DNA from: Chloroflexota bacterium
Lineage (GTDB): Bacteria; Chloroflexota; UBA11872; VXNJ01
Assembly: GCA_026708165.1 (NCBI GenBank)
Contig: JAPOVO010000229.1
Location: 1-9,377, forward strand
Length of the DNA: 9,377 nucleotides
Reading direction: 5' to 3'
A model generated the notes under the pieces. It saw nothing but the letters and a program-made list of their open reading frames with translations. It was not told where the DNA came from and did not search any database. Positions 1 through 6,676 of the stretch are shown one piece after another; within the stretch, counting starts at the first letter, position 1; every line of letters begins with the position of its first letter. The position numbers and the translations under genes are program-made.

Positions 1-981
1 CGAACTTCCGGCCTCGCGAGCGCTAAACGCGGTGATTGCACGCTTTCCGAACTGCCCTCGCTGACGGGCAAGCCGTGAACCGGCGGAGGTTTCAGTCATG
101 TCGGCGCGGATTTTCTCAAGTACGACCCTGGCTTTGGCGAGCCGAGATCTGGCGGTCTCAACGGCGTGGTCTGCCGAATCGCCCGTATTCAATGACCGGG
201 CGGCTTCCAGCGTCGCGAGCTTTTCCGACGCCGCGCGTTGGGCAAGCTTCGCTGACTCCAGCGACTCGGCAGCCTGCGCCAAACGGTGTTGGAGAAGGTC
301 TCGCGTTTGACTTTCTAATTCTTCACCGAGATCCCGGCTTCGCTCTGCTACCTCCGACTGCAACTTGAGCTGGTCGAGCCTGGGCACAAGCTCGATGTGC
401 AGGTCTCGGAGGCGCTCAAGGTTACGTTCCGTTCTCTGGAGTCTCCGCCGGGCTTCGTCGCGCTTGGCGTAATGGCGAGAGACGCCCGCCGCCTCCTCGA
501 TAAACGTCCGCCGGTCTTCAGGCTTCAGCCGCAAGATGGCGTCGATCTGCCCTTGACCCACGACAACCTGACCATTGACTCCCATGGCGGCCGTTCGTAG
601 CAAGTCCTGCAGGTCGCGCAGACGTACCGACGAGCCATTCAAAATGTAGTCGTTTTCGCCGGATCTATAGGCTCGTCGAGTCACGCTGACCTCGCCGTAT
701 TCGAGCGGCAGCCAGCCGTCACCGTTGTCGAACACCAAAGTTACCTCAGCCATGCCGGAACGTGAGCGCTTGGGAGTGCCTCCGAAAATGACGTCCTCGG
801 TCCGCTGGGCGCGTAACATTCGGGCACTTTGTTCGCCCAGCGCCCAGCGAATCGCGTCGGCGATATTGCTCTTGCCAGCCCCGTTAGGTCCTACGAGAGC
901 CGTTAGACCAGCCCCGAACTCGACTATCGTCTTTCGAGGGAAACTCTTGAATCCCTGGACTTCGATGCGACGCAGATACAA
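1..981 (-). CDS. smc: Chromosome segregation ATPase SMC, N-terminal part (3' end outside window)
   Basis: This is the first 327 codons of SMC, the coiled-coil ATPase that, with ScpA and ScpB, compacts and separates newly replicated chromosomes. The frame is open from a TTG at 981 to the window edge. Visible landmarks are the N-terminal YLRRIEVQGFKSF block, Walker A GPNGAGKSN at residues 31-39, the WALGEQSA block at 46-53, EDVIFGG at 62-68, the Q-loop Gln at 143 in VVGQGQIDAIL, and EEAAG at 162-166. From about residue 170 the sequence becomes a charged heptad-like coiled coil, the start of the SMC arm. The signature motif, Walker B and hinge lie beyond the window. TTG is chosen because family members begin just before this FKSF block, and the stop of rnc lies only three bases upstream in the same frame. 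No clear ribosome binding site precedes it, so translation is probably coupled to rnc. Identification is secure; the start codon is less so. Confidence 0.96.
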   Translation of the reverse strand, partial: MYLRRIEVQGFKSFPRKTIVEFGAGLTALVGPNGAGKSNIADAIRWALGEQSARMLRAQRTEDVIFGGTPKRSRSGMAEVTLVFDNGDGWLPLEYGEVSVTRRAYRSGENDYILNGSSVRLRDLQDLLRTAAMGVNGQVVVGQGQIDAILRLKPEDRRTFIEEAAGVSRHYAKRDEARRRLQRTERNLERLRDLHIELVPRLDQLKLQSEVAERSRDLGEELESQTRDLLQHRLAQAAESLESAKLAQRAASEKLATLEAARSLNTGDSADHAVETARSRLAKARVVLEKIRADMTETSAGSRLARQRGQFGKRAITAFSAREAGSS

Positions 982-984
982 AGG

Positions 985-1698
985 TCAGAGACCGCTGTCA
1001 GCGGGTGACGTCAGATCTTCCTCGCGAAGGACGTCGTAAGCACTTCCGGCGGCCGCCTGTTCCGCTCGCTGTACACTGGAGCCTCCTCCGATAGCTAGAA
1101 CTCTCTCGGCAAGCCTGACTTCGACCTCAAACCACTTCTCATGATCGGGCCCCGAAGCCCGAAGCAATTGGTAAGAAGGAGTTGTTTTGAGCTTCTGTAG
1201 CAGGAGCACTTGCAGCCGTGACTTGTTGTCCGGCGGCGCTGAATTCTCATCCGGGTCGGACGCTATTCGCTCCAACCATGGCGAAAGTACCTGACGCACC
1301 GACTCGATCCCCCCGTCGAGATAGATGGCACCCAGCAGGGCTTCGTAGCTTCGCCCCAGAATCGTTCTGCGCGAGCTTGGTCGGGAAAGCAGATTGCCTC
1401 CGCCGGTCGATACGAAGTCGGCCAGGCAGGCATCTTCGGCGCGCTGAGCGAGTGAATCGAGATTGACCAGCGCGGCGCGGCGCTTTGTCAGATCCCCTTC
1501 AAGACGATCCGGGAAGCGTTGGTACAGGAACTCGGCCACGACCAAGCCGAGCACCGCGTCGCCCAGAAACTCCAGACGTTCGTTCGAGTCGAGAACCGAA
1601 AGATCACTTTCGTTAACGAGAGAACGGTGGACCAGTGCCAGCCTGAGCAGGGAACGGTCGTTAAAGCGGTAGCCTAGCTGCTCCTCAAGCGCCTTCAT
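985..1698 (-). CDS. rnc: Ribonuclease III (with a replaced catalytic Asp)
   Basis: RNase III cleaves double-stranded RNA, notably the 30S rRNA precursor and structured mRNA leaders, as a cytoplasmic homodimer. The 237 residues have the normal two-domain layout. The nuclease domain spans about 1-147 with the signature NERLEFLGDAVL at 39-50, and the double-stranded RNA-binding domain spans about 157-224, ending in the GGGSSVQRAEQAAA block at 204-217. Relative to E. coli (offset by two), E40, E43, D47 and E119 match E38, E41, D45 and E117. The position of E. coli D114 is Arg116 (ILGRSYEAL in place of the usual ILADAFEAL), so one of the four metal-site acids is missing. The ATG at 1698 gives full length; the preceding bases carry no strong ribosome binding site. 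smc follows three bases after the stop and ilvE ends 178 bases upstream, so the gene may be read from the ilvE promoter or from one in its own leader. Confidence 0.96.
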   Translation of the reverse strand: MKALEEQLGYRFNDRSLLRLALVHRSLVNESDLSVLDSNERLEFLGDAVLGLVVAEFLYQRFPDRLEGDLTKRRAALVNLDSLAQRAEDACLADFVSTGGGNLLSRPSSRRTILGRSYEALLGAIYLDGGIESVRQVLSPWLERIASDPDENSAPPDNKSRLQVLLLQKLKTTPSYQLLRASGPDHEKWFEVEVRLAERVLAIGGGSSVQRAEQAAAGSAYDVLREEDLTSPADSGL

Positions 1699-1755
1699 AA
1701 CGCATGTCCGGTTGGTCGCTCGGTTCGTGTGAGCGCACGAGGGAGAGAGGCAGAC

Positions 1756-1819
1756 GCCGCCGGGTAAACGGAAACGTTGCCCGGCCAGCGGTGCGGCAAA
1801 ACTGGTATGCCGCCGGGTA
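1756..1819. repeat. 11-bp direct repeat in the rnc leader
   Basis: The plus-strand string GCCGCCGGGTA occurs at 1756-1766 and again at 1809-1819, 53 bases apart. The right copy overlaps the right arm of a small inverted repeat (GCGGCA at 1793-1798 pairing with TGCCGC at 1808-1813, 9-base loop). Both sit in the 178-base spacer between ilvE and rnc, which has no convincing gene. GC-rich 11-mers can recur by chance, so a regulatory role is only possible. Confidence 0.4.
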
Positions 1820-1849
1820 CTGGCCCGATCCTCTTAACCTTGCAGCACC

Positions 1850-1868
1850 TCGGGAATCAATCTCCCGA
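1850..1868 (-). other. Hairpin just after the ilvE stop
   Basis: TCGGGA at 1850-1855 pairs perfectly with TCCCGA at 1863-1868 across a 7-base loop, and further G-T and G-C pairs can extend the stem outwards. It lies nine bases past the ilvE stop codon on the minus strand. There is no run of T after it, so it does not look like an intrinsic terminator. It could be a processing site or mRNA-stabilising stem, or have no function. Confidence 0.35.
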
Positions 1869-1876
1869 AGCACGCT

Positions 1877-2845
1877 CTAAGTGGACGCGGCAGCCACCTC
1901 TGTCGTGTAAACCGCCGTGCACCAGTCAGCGTACTTCGGATTCTTGCCCTTGACGATATCGAAGTATAGCTTCATCAGTTGACTTGTAATCGGGCCAGCG
2001 TTTCCGTCGGCAATAGTGCGGTGGTCTACTTCGCCGACCGCCGCCACCTGCGCGCCCGTGCCGCAGAGGAACAGCTCGTCGGCGACATATAACTCGCTGC
2101 GGTCGATCTGCCGTTCCACGGTATCGACTCCAAGCTCGTCCTTGGCGAGCTGGATCAACGTTGAGCGGGTAATCCCCTCAAGAATGTTGTCCGCCAATGT
2201 CGGGGTGATGAGCACGCCGTCACGGACTATGAACAGGTTTTCGCCCGAGCCCTCGCTAACATGCCCATCGCCGGTGAGCATGATTCCCTCGTCAAATCCG
2301 TTCTCCTCGGCCTCAGTCTTGGCAAGCGAAGAATTAAGATAGAGTCCCGTGGCCTTGGTCCGCGCAGGCATCACGTTGTCGTCGATGCGTTGCCAGGTCG
2401 AAATGCAGCACTTGATCGGTTCATCGAGGTCCAGATAGTCGCCCAACGGAGCGGCAAAGAGAAAGAAGTCGTCCGGCAGGAAAATCGTTTTGCCGCCCTC
2501 TCGGCGGACCATGCTCAGCCCGATAATCGCGCCACTCTTGTAGACGACAGGGCGGACGTAGACGTCTGTCTGAAACCCGTTTCGTGCGACGACGTTGACG
2601 GCGATCTCCATCAACTCGTCCAGGCTGAGCTTGAGACTCATCCGCAGTGCTCGCGCGGAGCGGTGCAGCCGCTCGAAGTGCTCCCGGACGCGAAACAGGT
2701 ATATCTGCTCGTGTTCTGCGTTCCAGTAGCCGCGAATACCCTCGAAACAACCGGTGCCGTAGTTCAGCGCGTGAGTCCTGATGCTTACGTTAGCCTTGGA
2801 GATTGGAACGTAGTCACCCTCGAAGTAAGCCCAATCTTCGGCCAT
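1877..2845 (-). CDS. ilvE: Branched-chain amino acid aminotransferase (class IV PLP fold)
   Basis: This enzyme moves an amino group between glutamate and the 2-oxo acids of leucine, isoleucine and valine, the last step of their synthesis and the first of their breakdown; it is cytoplasmic and PLP-dependent. The 322 residues cover the whole family length. Landmarks are HALNYGTGCFEGIRGY at 25-40, the PLP-binding Lys expected at K164 in RTKATG, NSSLAKTEAEENGFDEGI downstream of it, the HVSEGSGENLF block, GITRST, and the LYVADELFLCGTGAQV region near the C-terminus. These fit IlvE better than D-amino acid aminotransferase or 4-amino-4-deoxychorismate lyase, which share the fold. The ATG at 2845 starts the typical WAYFEGDYVPISKANVSI opening; only a weak purine-rich stretch precedes it. 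A perfect TATAAT lies 65 bases upstream. No other branched-chain pathway genes are in the window. rnc follows in the same direction. Confidence 0.96.
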   Translation of the reverse strand: MAEDWAYFEGDYVPISKANVSIRTHALNYGTGCFEGIRGYWNAEHEQIYLFRVREHFERLHRSARALRMSLKLSLDELMEIAVNVVARNGFQTDVYVRPVVYKSGAIIGLSMVRREGGKTIFLPDDFFLFAAPLGDYLDLDEPIKCCISTWQRIDDNVMPARTKATGLYLNSSLAKTEAEENGFDEGIMLTGDGHVSEGSGENLFIVRDGVLITPTLADNILEGITRSTLIQLAKDELGVDTVERQIDRSELYVADELFLCGTGAQVAAVGEVDHRTIADGNAGPITSQLMKLYFDIVKGKNPKYADWCTAVYTTEVAAAST

Positions 2846-2904
2846 GGTTTCTGCTCTCAGCGGCGTATCCGAGACGCTCGACGACCGAGCGCCCCCAAGA
2901 AATG

Positions 2905-2940
2905 TGCGGGATTATACATAGTCAGACGCCCGTCTACCGC
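2905..2940 (-). promoter_or_regulatory. Predicted sigma70-type promoter for ilvE
   Basis: On the minus strand a perfect TATAAT occupies 2916-2911, immediately preceded by TG. The -35 region about 17 bases upstream is poor, with no good TTGACA. Initiation would fall near 2904, giving a leader of about 58 bases before the ilvE ATG. The strong -10 in a GC-rich spacer between two genes makes this the best promoter in the window; the weak -35 suggests an activator or reliance on an extended -10. Confidence 0.6.
2924..2935. promoter_or_regulatory. Small dyad over the -35 region of the ilvE promoter
   Basis: AGACG at 2924-2928 and CGTCT at 2931-2935 form perfect 5-bp arms around a 2-base centre. 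The dyad lies between and partly over the expected -10 and -35 elements, where a repressor or activator could bind. It is short and only one copy is seen, so operator function is a guess. Confidence 0.3.
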
Positions 2941-2968
2941 TGAACAGGCCACGTGAACGAGCTCCGGC

Positions 2969-3481
2969 CTAGAAAACCTGCCGTCGCAGGAATATCAGGT
3001 CGCCCCGCAGGTCGCTGGACTGGAAGAACTCTTTGAAACCCCATTTCTTGTACAAGGCAAGCGCATATTCGTTGGGCCGGTCGACGCCAATCACCAGAGT
3101 TCGGCGGCCGCGATAGCGGGCTTCGGCGGACGCGGCTTCCGTCAACGCGCGCCCGATACCGCGGCGGCGATACCTCTTGATTACCGAGAGGGTGTGGAGA
3201 TAGCACTCCGAGCGCCCGTCGGCTATCGCCGGGTCTATGCCCGAGTAACGGGTCCAGAACTGCCCGACGTAACGCCCCTGGTACTCGGCGACGTGGACTG
3301 CTTGCACGCCCCGCTCGACCTCTTCGAAATAGCGCTGCAGGAGGCGCAACTGGGTGAAACGCCGGGCAGGCCCCCAGAATCTGCTCAAGCCTTCGGCCTC
3401 CCAGGAGTTTCCGAGGCGAACAGTGAAATCCAGCGGATTGGGAACGCTTTCCGATGCCTTGACGCCTTTCAGAAGAGCCAT
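2969..3481 (-). CDS. GNAT-family N-acetyltransferase
   Basis: This is a 170-residue single-domain GNAT protein, which would transfer an acetyl group from acetyl-CoA to an amine; the substrate cannot be told from sequence. The acetyl-CoA-binding motif A is clear at residues 98-116 (LSVIKRYRRRGIGRALTEA, with the R/Q-x-x-G-x-G pattern at 105-110), followed by the motif B region NEYALALYKKWGFKEF at 137-152. The layout resembles RimI-like and general GNAT acetyltransferases, and the first 55 or so residues look family-specific. The ATG at 3481 gives full length, but the bases just upstream of it read CCTCCTCA on the coding strand, the opposite of a ribosome binding site, so the start is not certain. 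It reads towards ilvE, 123 bases away, but the strong promoter between them suggests separate transcription. Confidence 0.9.
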   Translation of the reverse strand: MALLKGVKASESVPNPLDFTVRLGNSWEAEGLSRFWGPARRFTQLRLLQRYFEEVERGVQAVHVAEYQGRYVGQFWTRYSGIDPAIADGRSECYLHTLSVIKRYRRRGIGRALTEAASAEARYRGRRTLVIGVDRPNEYALALYKKWGFKEFFQSSDLRGDLIFLRRQVF

Positions 3482-3820
3482 TGAGGAGGTGTTCCGTACC
3501 TTGGACTGTTCAATCCCGGGTGCCTAGTTTACGTGCCAGCTGTCGATGTGCGCCAAGAACTTTCTACACGACTCTCAAGTAAATGGAGGCAGCGTGAACA
3601 GCCGGAGCAATGTGGGAGCCAATCAGGTTGGCTTCCCCAATTACAATCTTTCCGTGCTAGCGACAGTAGTCTTGATCGTATATCCGGGATCGACCAGACG
3701 CTGCTCGTTTAGTAGGAACGGCCGTCGTGAGGATGGAGCCATCGGGCTTATGCAACTGGAGTTGTGGTCGCTCACCCCAGATGGCAAGAAGGCTCTTTGC
3801 TGTCCTAGAGGGACACGCGC
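3482..3820. other. Divergent intergenic region (339 bases)
   Basis: The space between the GNAT gene (minus) and the debranching-enzyme gene (plus) should hold promoters for both, but I find no strong -10/-35 pair on either strand. A TACAAT at 3642-3647 on the plus strand has no fitting -35. The plus strand carries an AGGAGG at 3484-3489 with no convincing gene after it, and a GGAGG at 3585-3589 that precedes a possible small gene starting at GTG 3594. No repeat, RNA gene or terminator is evident. Confidence 0.5.
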
Positions 3821-3824
3821 TTGA
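3594..3824 (+). CDS. Possible small protein, translationally coupled to the next gene
   Basis: This is a 76-residue frame opening at GTG 3594, four bases after a GGAGG (3585-3589). It contains one hydrophobic stretch at about residues 19-31 (LSVLATVVLIVYP) and a basic, Cys-containing C-terminal half. Its TGA (3822-3824) overlaps the TTG start of the debranching-enzyme gene in a TTGA arrangement typical of translational coupling. I do not recognise the protein. The frame can also be opened upstream at an ATG at 3546. Codon third positions look less GC-biased than in neighbouring genes, which argues against a long-established gene. It may simply be chance open frame in a leader region. Confidence 0.25.
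   Translation: MNSRSNVGANQVGFPNYNLSVLATVVLIVYPGSTRRCSFSRNGRREDGAIGLMQLELWSLTPDGKKALCCPRGTRA
3808..3812 (+). promoter_or_regulatory. Ribosome binding site deciding the TTG start at 3821
   Basis: GAGGG at 3808-3812 lies eight bases before the TTG at 3821, a good spacing. An in-frame TAG at 3806-3808 rules out any start further upstream, so this site supports TTG 3821 as the true start of the debranching-enzyme gene. Confidence 0.55.
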
Positions 3825-5800
3825 TATCCACGCCGGTCACCGATTTGTGCCTGGACGGGGCGGACCTGTCCCGCCTGCTTGAGTTGGAATGGCTGGTGAC
3901 CAACGGTATGGGCGGATACGCGTCGTCGACGGTGGCGGGGGTGAACACCCGGCGATATCACGGTCTTCTTATAGCGGCTACCCGCCCGCCTGCGGGGCGC
4001 AGGGTGCTGCTGGCGAATATGTTCGAAGAGCTGCGTATCGGAGATGAAGTTATCGGCCTGTCCACCGCAGAATACGAAGACGGTTCGCTTGATCCGCAAG
4101 GTTGGAAGTACATCACCGGCGTCAAGCTCGTAGGGACCCGTCCGGTCGTCAGCTTCACTGTTGGTGATTACGTGGTGGAAAAGACCGTCTGGATGGAGCG
4201 AGGTCTCAACCAGACGTGGGTTCAATACACGCTGGCTAGCGGTCCCGGAAGCCTTGACTTGCAACTCCTTCCGCTCGTTACCAACCGCGACTTCCACGCG
4301 GAATCCCGGTCGCACGAGGCGGGCGTTTCGGATGCGGCGATCAGTGAAGATTCAATCATTTTGACGCTCGCCGGCTTGCCGGACTTGATCGTGGACCTGG
4401 ATGGCCACGCCGAAATAGACCGCTTCGATGACTGGTTTTGGAACGTCGCCCACAGGCGGGAGCGGGAGCGCGGCTTCGAGTTCGTCGAAGACCTGATGGC
4501 TCCTTGCGTCGTGCGAGCGCGTCTCGACCCCGGTTCCAGCTTCGCGCTCACAGCTTATCTGGGCCGTCGACAAGACCATATTGCCTCCGAATCGCTGTCG
4601 GCGTTCGACGTCCGTGCGCAAGAACTGCTGGATAGGGCGGCCGAACCAGTCGACACACCTACGCAGCGTCTCGTTCTCGCGGCGGATCAGTTCCTCGTTG
4701 GACGCGGCTCAAGAGAGATCGGGACGGTGATAGCAGGCTATCACTGGTTTGGAGATTGGGGCCGGGACACGATGATCGCGCTCCCCGGCCTCACGCTCGC
4801 GACCGGACGGGCGGAGTCGATGCGTGGGATTCTGGTCGAGTACGCGAGCTACGTCAGTCAAGGAATGCTGCCGAACAGATTCCCCGACGACACGGGACGG
4901 CCTGAATACAACACAGTTGACGCAACACTTTGGTGGTTCGAGGCGGTCGCAGCGTATCTGCGGGCGACCGGGGACGATTCCATCCTGCGGGAGCTTCTGA
5001 CTCCGATGATCAGGGTCGTCGACTGGCATCTGCGGGGTTCGAGGTTCGGCATTCGCGTGGACTCGGAGGATGGGTTGCTTTTCGCGGGCGAGCCGGGGAG
5101 TCAGCTTACCTGGATGGATGCCAAAGCGGGCGACTGGGTGGTAACGCCCCGAATTGGGAAACCGGTTGAAGTAAACGCCCTTTGGTATTCGGCGCTGCGC
5201 TCGCTGGAACGGTGGTTGGGGCTAGCCGGTTTCGATCCATCCAAGACTCAAGAGCTGGCTGACAGGGTCTCAGTATCGTTTCGATCACGATTCTGGAATG
5301 AGGAGCTGGGTTATCTCTACGACGTGGTCGACGGTCCGGACGGGGATGATTCATCGCTGCGACCCAATCAGCTTTTCGCTTTATCGGTCTCCCATCCACT
5401 CTTGCATGGCAAGCTGGCTCGATCCGTGGTTGCCAGAGTTCGCGATGAGCTTCTGACCCCATTCGGTATGAGAACGCTCAGCCCGTCCGATTCGAAATAT
5501 GCAGGCAAGTATGGCGGCGGCCCGTTGGAGCGGGACGGCGCTTATCATCAGGGAACGGTATGGCCCTGGCTAATAGGGGCCTACGTGGACGCACACCTGC
5601 ACGCCTTTGGGACAGTGCGCGAGTTAGATGCGCTTCTGGACGAACTGCTGGCCCATCTTGACGACGCTGGCTTGGGGAGCATCGCCGAGATCTTTGGAGG
5701 CGACGTGCCTCACCCGCCCGACGGCTGCGTAGCGCAGGCCTGGAGCGTTGCGGAAGTTTTGCGCTCAAGGGTAAAGCTGACGAACGCAGCTGCTACCTGA
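3821..5800 (+). CDS. Glycogen debranching enzyme / amylo-alpha-1,6-glucosidase (GH133-like)
   Basis: The protein should hydrolyse the alpha-1,6-linked glucose left at branch points of glycogen or related glucans; it corresponds to the glucosidase half of eukaryotic debranching enzyme and has no transferase domain. Its 659 residues are normal for the bacterial and archaeal family. The N-terminal beta-rich domain (about 1-280) opens with LEWLVTNGMGGYASSTVAGVNTRRYHGLL. The C-terminal (alpha/alpha)6-barrel (about 285-650) has WFGDWGRDTMIALPGL with GDWGRDT at 311-317, LPNRFPDDTGRPEYNTVDATLWW, TWMDAK at 430-435 with a likely catalytic D433, KPVEVNALWY from 447, and YHQGTVWPW from 575. No signal peptide is seen, so it is probably cytoplasmic. 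No other glycogen or trehalose gene is in the window. The 3' end overlaps the convergent gene by 8 bases, leaving no room for a terminator. Confidence 0.93.
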   Translation: MISTPVTDLCLDGADLSRLLELEWLVTNGMGGYASSTVAGVNTRRYHGLLIAATRPPAGRRVLLANMFEELRIGDEVIGLSTAEYEDGSLDPQGWKYITGVKLVGTRPVVSFTVGDYVVEKTVWMERGLNQTWVQYTLASGPGSLDLQLLPLVTNRDFHAESRSHEAGVSDAAISEDSIILTLAGLPDLIVDLDGHAEIDRFDDWFWNVAHRRERERGFEFVEDLMAPCVVRARLDPGSSFALTAYLGRRQDHIASESLSAFDVRAQELLDRAAEPVDTPTQRLVLAADQFLVGRGSREIGTVIAGYHWFGDWGRDTMIALPGLTLATGRAESMRGILVEYASYVSQGMLPNRFPDDTGRPEYNTVDATLWWFEAVAAYLRATGDDSILRELLTPMIRVVDWHLRGSRFGIRVDSEDGLLFAGEPGSQLTWMDAKAGDWVVTPRIGKPVEVNALWYSALRSLERWLGLAGFDPSKTQELADRVSVSFRSRFWNEELGYLYDVVDGPDGDDSSLRPNQLFALSVSHPLLHGKLARSVVARVRDELLTPFGMRTLSPSDSKYAGKYGGGPLERDGAYHQGTVWPWLIGAYVDAHLHAFGTVRELDALLDELLAHLDDAGLGSIAEIFGGDVPHPPDGCVAQAWSVAEVLRSRVKLTNAAAT

Positions 5801-6584
5801 TTTCGCGCTTACCGGCCATGCGTTCGATCACGTCGAGCAAAGAGTCTCTTTCCTCGTCAGTGATGCGCTCCGACGTGAAGCGATAATCGGCCTTACGCAC
5901 GATCTCGTTCATGTGCCCTCGGAGCTGGGACCATGCTCTCCGCTGCACGTTGACCAGCGTACGCAGCTTTTCGCCGTCGGCAAGGTCAACTGCCACCGGG
6001 AGATGTATGAGGCACAGACCCTGCGAGGAGATGAAAACCTCCCGCACGGCGCTCTCGCCCAGATGCGCTATCAGTCCAGTTAGATAGCGCCGCTCCGAGA
6101 CCTGCTGTTCCTCACACGCAGGGCACTGTCGCTCAGGTAGGAGCGGTCTGGCGCGCGAGTCCCGGACTCTGAAGATGCGGCGTATTGCATTGACGATGGG
6201 TGAACGCGCATCTTTGTCGGGGGTTCGATCGATGATGCCGATCATCTTCTTGAGTATGTCGGCGTACGTTATCGCCGCGGCCAGCGAGTCTTGCATATCG
6301 AGGAATTGATGCGCGTGTCGTGTGCAATACCCGTTTGCGGCTCGAAGGTGATCGCGGACTGGCACGTCCGTCACGCTGTCCCGGCAATACGCCTCGATGT
6401 GCCTGCTGACGCTGCGGGCCGCGAGAAAGCAAATGGGACAGCCAGGTTGGGCGAGCGCCTCGAGGAGCTCGAGCAGGGTCGGCTCCTTGTTTTGGAGGTC
6501 GGTTTCCTGCCAGAAGCTTGAAGGCCGCTGCGTCGGCTTGCGGCCTGTGTAGTCCGCTGGAAGCGGTTTCTTATATTTCCGCAT
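5793..6584 (-). CDS. Uncharacterised protein with two CxxC/CxxH modules (DUF6062-like)
   Basis: I do not know its function. The sequence shows two copies of one pattern. Numbered from a possible TTG start at 6593, GCPIC (C52, C55) is followed by GYCTRH (C90, H93), and CPAC (C157, C160) is followed by GLCLIH (C194, H197). Each set of three Cys and one His could bind a zinc ion. Helical, charged segments fill the gaps and the C-terminus. The pattern resembles DUF6062 proteins of Chloroflexota and Firmicutes, recalled from memory and not checked. The ATG at 6584 (MRKYKKPLPADYTG) is preferred, giving 263 residues; TTG 6593 adds three. No signal peptide or membrane segment is seen. It is transcribed divergently from the Lon-like gene, about 93 bases away, and its 3' end overlaps the debranching-enzyme gene by 8 bases. 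Confidence 0.85.
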   Translation of the reverse strand: MRKYKKPLPADYTGRKPTQRPSSFWQETDLQNKEPTLLELLEALAQPGCPICFLAARSVSRHIEAYCRDSVTDVPVRDHLRAANGYCTRHAHQFLDMQDSLAAAITYADILKKMIGIIDRTPDKDARSPIVNAIRRIFRVRDSRARPLLPERQCPACEEQQVSERRYLTGLIAHLGESAVREVFISSQGLCLIHLPVAVDLADGEKLRTLVNVQRRAWSQLRGHMNEIVRKADYRFTSERITDEERDSLLDVIERMAGKREIR

Positions 6585-6659
6585 GGTAAGCAAGCATAGC
6601 TTTGAGGCGTTGTTGCAGGCTTGTACGCCGCTGCGAGAGCCTAACCCGGTCCTCTCCGC

Positions 6660-6667
6660 TATATACT
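6660..6667 (+). promoter_or_regulatory. Candidate -10 element for the Lon-like gene
   Basis: TATATACT at 6660-6667 is the only AT-rich block in the short divergent spacer, and TATACT at 6662-6667 matches a -10 box well. No good -35 lies 16-18 bases upstream. Transcription from it would begin near 6673-6675, almost at the TTG 6677. That would make the mRNA leaderless or push the true start downstream, for example to TTG 6728. The element is nearly symmetrical and could also serve the divergent gene. Confidence 0.35.
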
Positions 6668-6676
6668 TGAAGGCTG

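Noticed and set aside
1850..1868. Intrinsic terminator after ilvE
   Set aside because: The stem is acceptable but no T-run follows it on the minus strand.
1685..1873. 62-residue open frame from GTG 1873, overlapping the start of rnc
   Set aside because: It is Arg-rich low-information sequence with no recognisable motif or ribosome binding site, and it fills a leader with hairpins. It resembles no gene expected upstream of rnc.
2261..2956. 231-residue plus-strand open frame
   Set aside because: It lies opposite ilvE, which has clear motifs over its whole length, and it also crosses the ilvE promoter. It is a shadow frame in GC-rich DNA.
3484..3503. AGGAGG on the plus strand followed by TTG 3501
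   Set aside because: The frame from that TTG ends after eight codons and encodes nothing recognisable. It may be chance complement of the GNAT start region.
3641..4315. 224-residue minus-strand open frame
   Set aside because: Most of it lies opposite the conserved N-terminal domain of the debranching enzyme and it shows no family motif.
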